A stretch of 25,289 nucleotides of DNA from Actinomycetota bacterium. Lineage in GTDB: Bacteria > Actinomycetota > Thermoleophilia > Gaiellales > Gaiellaceae. Location: NCBI GenBank assembly GCA_013821525.1, contig JACDGR010000003.1, positions 1 to 25,289 on the forward strand. The letters run 5' to 3'. The notes beneath the pieces were generated by a model. That model was not told where the DNA came from. It saw nothing but the letters and a program-made list of their open reading frames with translations, and did not search any database. Below are positions 21,129-25,289 of the stretch, piece after piece. Both the position numbers and the translations under genes were made by a program. Within the stretch, counting starts at the first letter, position 1, and each line of letters begins with the position of its first letter.

Positions 21129-21221
21129 GCAAGGTCGACCCTCGGATGAGGGAGTGAGCCGCATGCCCGAACTGCCGACGCCAGAGGGACTGCGTCGCAC
21201 GTCTAACCGAAGGGGCTCTCC

Positions 21222-22112
21222 TTGCGTCGGATCTCGCTTGCTCTCGTGCTCGTCCTCTCCAGTCTGGTGCTCGCCTCGGCGGCGAACGCCTCTCAGCTGA
21301 TCGACCGCGACGCCAAGGGCGTCAAGCTGGCCGTGAACGCGAAGGGGGAGGCTCTCCTCAACTACACCGCTGCCGGAAAGGTCAAGCACGTGCTCGCCTG
21401 GGGCGCCGTGAACGCGATCGCGCCGACGCGGAGCCGCGCACAACTGGCGCTCTCACTCGACTACTCGGGCGGCTATGGCAAGTACAAGCAGGACTACTGG
21501 AAAACCTTCAAGAGCACCTGCAAGGCTTACGACGGGCCGCCGCTCGCCTGGAAGGTGACGGCGTGCACCGCGTCGGATGGCTCGTACTGGGCGCTCCAGG
21601 AGTGGCAGCGGATGCTGCCGAACTACGGGCTCGCGCCGAGCGCGACCCAGGCCGTCTGGGAGCTCCGCCTCTCGCACTGGACCGGTGACCTGCCCGTCCT
21701 CTCGATCTCGACGGACTGGGCCTGGCACCAGTGGGAGCACCTCTATGGAACGCTCACCTACGGCGACAGCCCGGTCTTCGGCTTCAAGTCGACCGCGGCC
21801 GGCGTGCCGCTCGACACGTTCGGCCGCAACATCTACGTCGACACGCTCAACTCCTCGTACGGCTCCGGCTGGAAGCGCGAGAACAGCTTCCTGACGCACA
21901 CGAGCACCGGCGTCTTCTGTTACTCGTTCAATCCGCACGGCTCGCATCCGGCAGGCAACGGAGCGCAGTACCGCGCGACCGTCGAAGGTCCCGGCGTCAC
22001 GCCCGACGTGATGTGGAGCGGTGCCTCGCCTGGCGCCTTCGACAAGGCGGCCGACCTGCTCGCGAACGACACGATTCGAGGGCTCGGCGACACTCAGTGC
22101 AAGGCGAACTAA
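21222..22112 (+). CDS. Secreted protein of unknown family, Trp-rich
   Basis: 296 residues from TTG 21222, which has a GAAGGGG ribosome site 7-8 nt upstream. The first about 24 residues (MRRISLALVLVLSSLVLASAANA) are a Sec signal peptide with an ANA cleavage site. The mature protein begins SQLIDRDAKGVKLAVNAKGEALLNY, has four Cys (likely two disulfides) and is unusually rich in Trp and Tyr (for example YWALQEWQRMLP and DWAWHQWEHLYG). No catalytic signature is evident and I do not recognise the family. It may be a carbohydrate- or surface-binding protein, but that is only a guess from the aromatic content. Confidence 0.75.
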   Translation: MRRISLALVLVLSSLVLASAANASQLIDRDAKGVKLAVNAKGEALLNYTAAGKVKHVLAWGAVNAIAPTRSRAQLALSLDYSGGYGKYKQDYWKTFKSTCKAYDGPPLAWKVTACTASDGSYWALQEWQRMLPNYGLAPSATQAVWELRLSHWTGDLPVLSISTDWAWHQWEHLYGTLTYGDSPVFGFKSTAAGVPLDTFGRNIYVDTLNSSYGSGWKRENSFLTHTSTGVFCYSFNPHGSHPAGNGAQYRATVEGPGVTPDVMWSGASPGAFDKAADLLANDTIRGLGDTQCKAN

Positions 22113-22132
22113 GAACTCTGGCGCCGATCATC

Positions 22133-22138
22133 TAGGCT
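22133..22138 (+). promoter_or_regulatory. Probable -10 box of the flavin reductase gene (TAGGCT)
   Basis: TAGGCT ends seven nt before GTG 22146 with no Shine-Dalgarno between. Same hexamer as before the rraA-like gene. Confidence 0.5.
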
Positions 22139-22145
22139 CGGCCCG

Positions 22146-22616
22146 GTGCATGAGCGCGGAGCCGAGCAGCGCGCCCTCTTCCGCCTCTGGCCGGCGGGAG
22201 TCTCCGTCGTCGTCACAGAGCTCGAGGGCCGCCGGGCTGCCCTGACCGTCTCTTCACTCACGTCGTTGTCGCTCGAGCCGCCGCTCGTCGGCATCTCGAT
22301 CGCCCGCGAGGCGTCACTGCACGAGCTGCTGCGCGACGCCGGTGAATGGGCCGCGTCACTGCTCGCCGGCGACCAGGATCGGCTCGCCCAGCACTTCGCG
22401 CGCAGCGTGCCGCCGATCGCGCTCTGGAACGACATCGAGGTGCGCGAGGACGATCCGCGCCTGCTCGTCGGAGCGGCCGGATGGCTGACCGCGCGCACGA
22501 TCGACGAGGTGCAAACCGGCGACCACACGTTCTTCATCGCCGAGCTGCTGGGCATCGAAGAGGGGCGTGCGGCCGACTCGCTCTGCTACGTCCACCGCGG
22601 GTACCACGCGCTTTGA
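22146..22616 (+). CDS. Flavin reductase-like, FMN-binding protein
   Basis: 156 residues matching the flavin reductase-like split-barrel family: FRLWPAGVSVVVTELEGRRAALTVSSLTSLSLEPPLVGISI is the FMN-binding front part, and WLTARTIDEVQTGDHTFFIAELLGIE plus the terminal YVHRGYHAL complete the fold. Such proteins reduce free FMN with NAD(P)H, often to supply a monooxygenase; none is adjacent. The N-terminus is short, which fits a start at GTG 22146 right after TAGGCT. The stop overlaps the downstream HAD gene by 4 nt (TTGA). Confidence 0.87.
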   Translation: MHERGAEQRALFRLWPAGVSVVVTELEGRRAALTVSSLTSLSLEPPLVGISIAREASLHELLRDAGEWAASLLAGDQDRLAQHFARSVPPIALWNDIEVREDDPRLLVGAAGWLTARTIDEVQTGDHTFFIAELLGIEEGRAADSLCYVHRGYHAL

Positions 22617-23263
22617 CGGCAGCGGTGATCTTCGACCTGGACGGTGTGCTCGTCGACTCCGAGCAGGTCTGGGACGAAGTGCGCGAGCGGTACGCAGCGG
22701 ATGTCGGTGGCCGCTACAGCGCGCAGGCAACGCGCGACATGATGGGCATGAGCTCGGGCGAGTGGTCGACCTACATGGCGGAGGAGCTCGGGTTACCCGG
22801 CTCCCCGGCCGAGATCAACCGGGACGTCGTCGAGCGGATGCTCGCCCGATACGGCGAGGAGCCACCGCTGATCCCCGGCGCCGTCGACGCCGTGCGCTCG
22901 ATCGCGGCGCTGTGGCCGACGGCGATCGCGTCGTCCTCGAACCCGGAGCTGATCGACGTCGTGCTCCGGGTCTCCGGGCTCGTCGAGGTCGTGCGCGAGG
23001 CCGTCTCATCGCAGGAAGTCGAGCGCGGCAAGCCGTCGCCGGACGTGTACCTCGAGGCCGCGAAGCGGCTCGGCGTCGAGCCCGGGGCGTGTGTCGCGGT
23101 CGAGGACTCGCACAACGGCATCCGCTCGGCCGCAGCCGCCGGGATGCGCGTGATCGCCGTGCCGAACCCGCACTTCCCGCCCGACGAGGAGGCGCTCGCG
23201 CTCGCCGATCTGACGATCTCGTCGATCAGCGAGCTCACCCCCGCGCTCGTCCAAAACCTTTAG
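22613..23263 (+). CDS. HAD hydrolase, beta-phosphoglucomutase/phosphatase-like
   Basis: 216 residues, HAD subfamily IA. Motif I is FDLDGVLVDSE with nucleophile Asp and acid/base Asp. Motif II is ASSSNP, motif III Lys is in RGKPSPDVYLEAAKRLG, and motif IV is VEDSHNGIRSAAAAGM. The helical cap lies between motifs I and II. The family includes beta-phosphoglucomutases and sugar-phosphate phosphatases; the cap does not settle which. I chose TTG 22613 because it makes the 4-nt overlap seen elsewhere; GTG 22625 is the alternative. Its TAG overlaps the stop of the convergent MBL gene. Confidence 0.88.
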   Translation: MTAAVIFDLDGVLVDSEQVWDEVRERYAADVGGRYSAQATRDMMGMSSGEWSTYMAEELGLPGSPAEINRDVVERMLARYGEEPPLIPGAVDAVRSIAALWPTAIASSSNPELIDVVLRVSGLVEVVREAVSSQEVERGKPSPDVYLEAAKRLGVEPGACVAVEDSHNGIRSAAAAGMRVIAVPNPHFPPDEEALALADLTISSISELTPALVQNL

Positions 23264-23970
23264 AGCTCGAGCGTCTCCCCGTCGTCGGGGACGAGCACAC
23301 CCTCGATCCCGCGAAAGGCCGGGCGCAACTCGAGACAGTGGTTCATCGCCTCCAGGTGGTCGACGACGACCACGCCGTCCGTTGCCGCACGGACCTCGCG
23401 CACGTCGGCGACCGTCATCACGATCGGATCGCCCTCGTTGAAGCGGGCACCGCCGCCATTGACGACGACGGCACGCGGCCGGTGGGAGGCGATCGCCTCG
23501 CCCGCATCGTCGCACCAGATCGTGTCGCCGGCGAAGTAGACCCCGTCGAGCACGAACCCCGACGCGGCGCCCATCGCCTCGCCGATCGCACCCGTGCCAT
23601 GCTGGCCGCGTGTCAGCACGAGGTCGAGCCCGAGCCAGCCCTCGTACACGTCGGTCACCCGGGTGAACCCGCGCTCGCGTAGGGCGTCGACGCTCTCGGG
23701 TTGGGTGAGGATCGGTAGGTCGCGCGGCAGCAGCTCGTCGGCCGCGTCGTCGAAGTGGTCTCCGTGCAGATGGGTGACGATGCAGCCGTCGATGCCCCGA
23801 ACGATCTCGGGCGCCGGACGCGGCAGGTCGACGAGCGGGTTCGGTCGAGGGTTCGGCGTGTTGTCGATCGGCGGCGAGGTGGCGGCGTCGCGAAGCATCG
23901 GGTCGACGAGCAGCAGCCTGCCGCTCGTCGCGATCAGCGCGGTCGCATTGCGCAGGAACGTGACGCGCAT
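23260..23970 (-). CDS. MBL-fold metallo-hydrolase (UlaG-like)
   Basis: 236 residues. The metallo-beta-lactamase fold is shown by the metal motif THLHGDHFDD (about 70-79), the later His in RGQHGTG, the Asp in YFAGDTIW, and the late His in VVVDHLEAMNH. The N-terminus RVTFLRNATALIATSGRLLLVDPML is typical of UlaG-like hydrolases. Substrate unknown. I chose ATG 23970, the start that gives this N-terminus; a longer frame runs into fabF. It lies 8 nt after the fabF stop on the same strand, so both are probably one operon. Confidence 0.88.
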   Translation of the reverse strand: MRVTFLRNATALIATSGRLLLVDPMLRDAATSPPIDNTPNPRPNPLVDLPRPAPEIVRGIDGCIVTHLHGDHFDDAADELLPRDLPILTQPESVDALRERGFTRVTDVYEGWLGLDLVLTRGQHGTGAIGEAMGAASGFVLDGVYFAGDTIWCDDAGEAIASHRPRAVVVNGGGARFNEGDPIVMTVADVREVRAATDGVVVVDHLEAMNHCLELRPAFRGIEGVLVPDDGETLEL

Positions 23971-23978
23971 CGGTCGCC

Positions 23979-25208
23979 TCAGACCGCGCGGGCGAGGAGC
24001 ACGCACCCGTTGTGGCCGCCGAGGCCCATCGCGTTCGACAACGCGACGTCGACCTGGGTGTGTCGTGCCTCGTTCGGGACGTAGTCCAGGTCGCACTCCG
24101 GGTCGGGCTCGCGGAGATTGATCGTCGGCGGGAGCACGCCGTGGCGCAGGGCGAGGATGCACATGATCGCCTCGATCGCTCCTGCGGCCCCGAAGGTGTG
24201 ACCCATCATCGACTTCGTCGAGGAGACCGCCAGGTCGTAGGCATGTGCGCCGAACACCTGCTTGATCGCGCGCGTCTCGGCCGCATCGCCGAGCGGCGTG
24301 GCGGTGCCGTGCGCGTTGATGTACCCGACGCGTTGCGGCTCGACGCGCGCGCGCTCGAGCGCCCCGCGCATCATCGCCGCGACGCCGGTCGCCTCGGGCT
24401 CCGGCTGTGCCATGTGATGTGCGTCGTTCGAGGCGCCGTACCCGAGCACCTCGGCGTAGATGTCGGCGCCGCGCGCCTCCGCCCGCTCCCAGTCCTCGAG
24501 CAGCACGGCGCCGGATCCTTCGGCCATCACGAAGCCCGCGCGCGTCGCGTCGAAGGGTCGCGAGGCGCGGGCTGGGTGCTCGTCCTCGACCGCGAGTCCG
24601 CGCATCGCCGTGAAGCCCGCGAGGATCAGCGGGATCAAACAGGCTTCTGTACCGCCTGCGAGTACTGCGTCGGCGGCCCCGCGCTTGATCAGCTCGGCGG
24701 CTTCGCCGATCGCGTGCGACCCCGTCGCGCAGGCGGAGACGACGGCGTAGTTCGGGCCTTTGAGCCCGAGCGTGATCGCGAGCTGGCCCGACACCGAGTC
24801 GACGAGCACGTTCTGCAGGAAGTTGGGGGAGACGCGGTCGGGGCCGCGCTCGCGGAGCGTGTCGGCCTGCTCGAGGATGCCCGGGACGCCCCCGATCGCC
24901 GACCCGAAGACGACGCCGACGCGGGCCGGGTCGAAGCCGGTCAGCCCGGAGTCCGCAACAGCTTCTCGGCCCGCTGCCACGCCGAAGAGCACGTTGCGCT
25001 CGAGGCGCCGAGCCTCCTTGGGCGGCACGACCTGGCCGGGCTCGAAGCCCTTCACCTGGCCTGCGATGCGCACGGGCAGGCCGTCAGTGTCGAAGGTCGA
25101 GATCCAGTCGATGCCGCTCTCGCCGGCGCAGGCTGCGCGCCAGGTGGAAGCGGCGTCGAGGCCGAGCGGCGAGATCGCGCCGATCCCTGTAACGGCAACG
25201 CGTGACAT
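23979..25208 (-). CDS. fabF: Beta-ketoacyl-ACP synthase II (FabF type)
   Basis: 409 residues, the usual size for a fatty-acid elongation condensing enzyme. The catalytic triad is complete: C160 in SACATGSHAIGEA, H300 in INAHGTATPLGD and H337 in STKSMMGHTFGAAGAIEA. The N-terminus MSRVAVTGIGAISPLG and the C-terminal SNAMGLGGHNGCVLL are canonical. ATG 25208 fits the family start; the frame open further upstream has no homology. TAGTGT lies eight nt upstream with no Shine-Dalgarno. FabF is usually next to acpP, but no acyl carrier protein is visible in the 81 nt left in the window. The MBL gene follows. Confidence 0.95.
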   Translation of the reverse strand: MSRVAVTGIGAISPLGLDAASTWRAACAGESGIDWISTFDTDGLPVRIAGQVKGFEPGQVVPPKEARRLERNVLFGVAAGREAVADSGLTGFDPARVGVVFGSAIGGVPGILEQADTLRERGPDRVSPNFLQNVLVDSVSGQLAITLGLKGPNYAVVSACATGSHAIGEAAELIKRGAADAVLAGGTEACLIPLILAGFTAMRGLAVEDEHPARASRPFDATRAGFVMAEGSGAVLLEDWERAEARGADIYAEVLGYGASNDAHHMAQPEPEATGVAAMMRGALERARVEPQRVGYINAHGTATPLGDAAETRAIKQVFGAHAYDLAVSSTKSMMGHTFGAAGAIEAIMCILALRHGVLPPTINLREPDPECDLDYVPNEARHTQVDVALSNAMGLGGHNGCVLLARAV

Positions 25209-25216
25209 TCGAATCA

Positions 25217-25222
25217 ACACTA
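25217..25222 (-). promoter_or_regulatory. Probable -10 box of fabF (TAGTGT)
   Basis: TAGTGT on the minus strand ends eight nt before ATG 25208, fitting TANNNT and a leaderless start. An alternative is that it is the stop region of an upstream frame that ends at TAG here. Confidence 0.4.
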
Positions 25223-25289
25223 GCGACCGGGTTTGAAAGACATCCGGACGGGCAGTTTTCGAGCGAATTCGCATCGGATAAATTGACGC

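Noticed and set aside
23278..23297. Hairpin TCCCCG-TCGT-CGGGGA near the HAD/MBL junction
   Set aside because: Only six pairs, no T-tract, and within the MBL coding sequence; too weak to call a terminator.
24012..25205. 397-codon plus-strand frame opposite fabF
   Set aside because: Antisense shadow of a complete FabF with its catalytic Cys-His-His.

Overview
This is high-GC bacterial chromosomal DNA, densely packed. Many genes start with GTG or TTG, many same-strand neighbours overlap by 4 nt, and several transcription units seem to make leaderless mRNAs. PspAB next to HtpX, a DUF4383 protein, an orphan XdhC and several secreted proteins of unknown family suggest an actinobacterium, perhaps class Thermoleophilia (Gaiellales/Solirubrobacterales-like). 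That lineage call is inference; no marker gene was compared. I see no insertion sequence, prophage, CRISPR array or integrase.

Layout. 1-1719: a histidine kinase piece broken by an in-frame TAG (minus), then a GAF-GGDEF diguanylate cyclase (plus). 1720-2129: non-coding. 2130-4146: pspAB and htpX (minus), divergent from a cytochrome c lipoprotein. 4182-6272: HAD phosphatase, serS and tRNA-Ser(UGA). 6273-6599: non-coding except for a 20-bp tandem repeat. 6600-8211: two coupled small proteins, a NagD-type HAD hydrolase, and a convergent stand-alone cyclic-nucleotide-binding protein. 8380-10391: a secreted matrixin-like metalloprotease overlapping by ATGA with a secreted protein of unknown family. 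10392-10852: non-coding, with a promoter/operator candidate, a six-codon upstream ORF and two hairpins that compete with a third pairing. 10853-15809: a signalling block (LuxR-type response regulator, PAS histidine kinase, Rcp1-type single-domain regulator, REC-PAS3-HK-REC hybrid kinase). 15847-18289: RraA-like protein, a Tat-exported MsrP/YedY-like molybdoenzyme with a b561-type cytochrome, and a DUF4383 protein. 18286-21113: XdhC, a conserved unknown, a YbaK-type deacylase and a CaCA exchanger. 21222-25208: a secreted unknown, a flavin reductase-like protein, a beta-phosphoglucomutase-like HAD, an MBL-fold hydrolase and a FabF-type ketosynthase.

How they fit together. serS with tRNA-Ser forms a serylation pair. 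HtpX with PspAB points to membrane-protein quality control. The molybdoenzyme and cytochrome b form one redox module. The 10.8-15.8 kb block looks like a complete multi-step phosphorelay. The features most worth a second look are the recurring TANNNT box 6-9 nt upstream of start codons, the structured region before the first response regulator, the protease/partner pair, and a strong terminator that lies antisense within the 3' end of xdhC.
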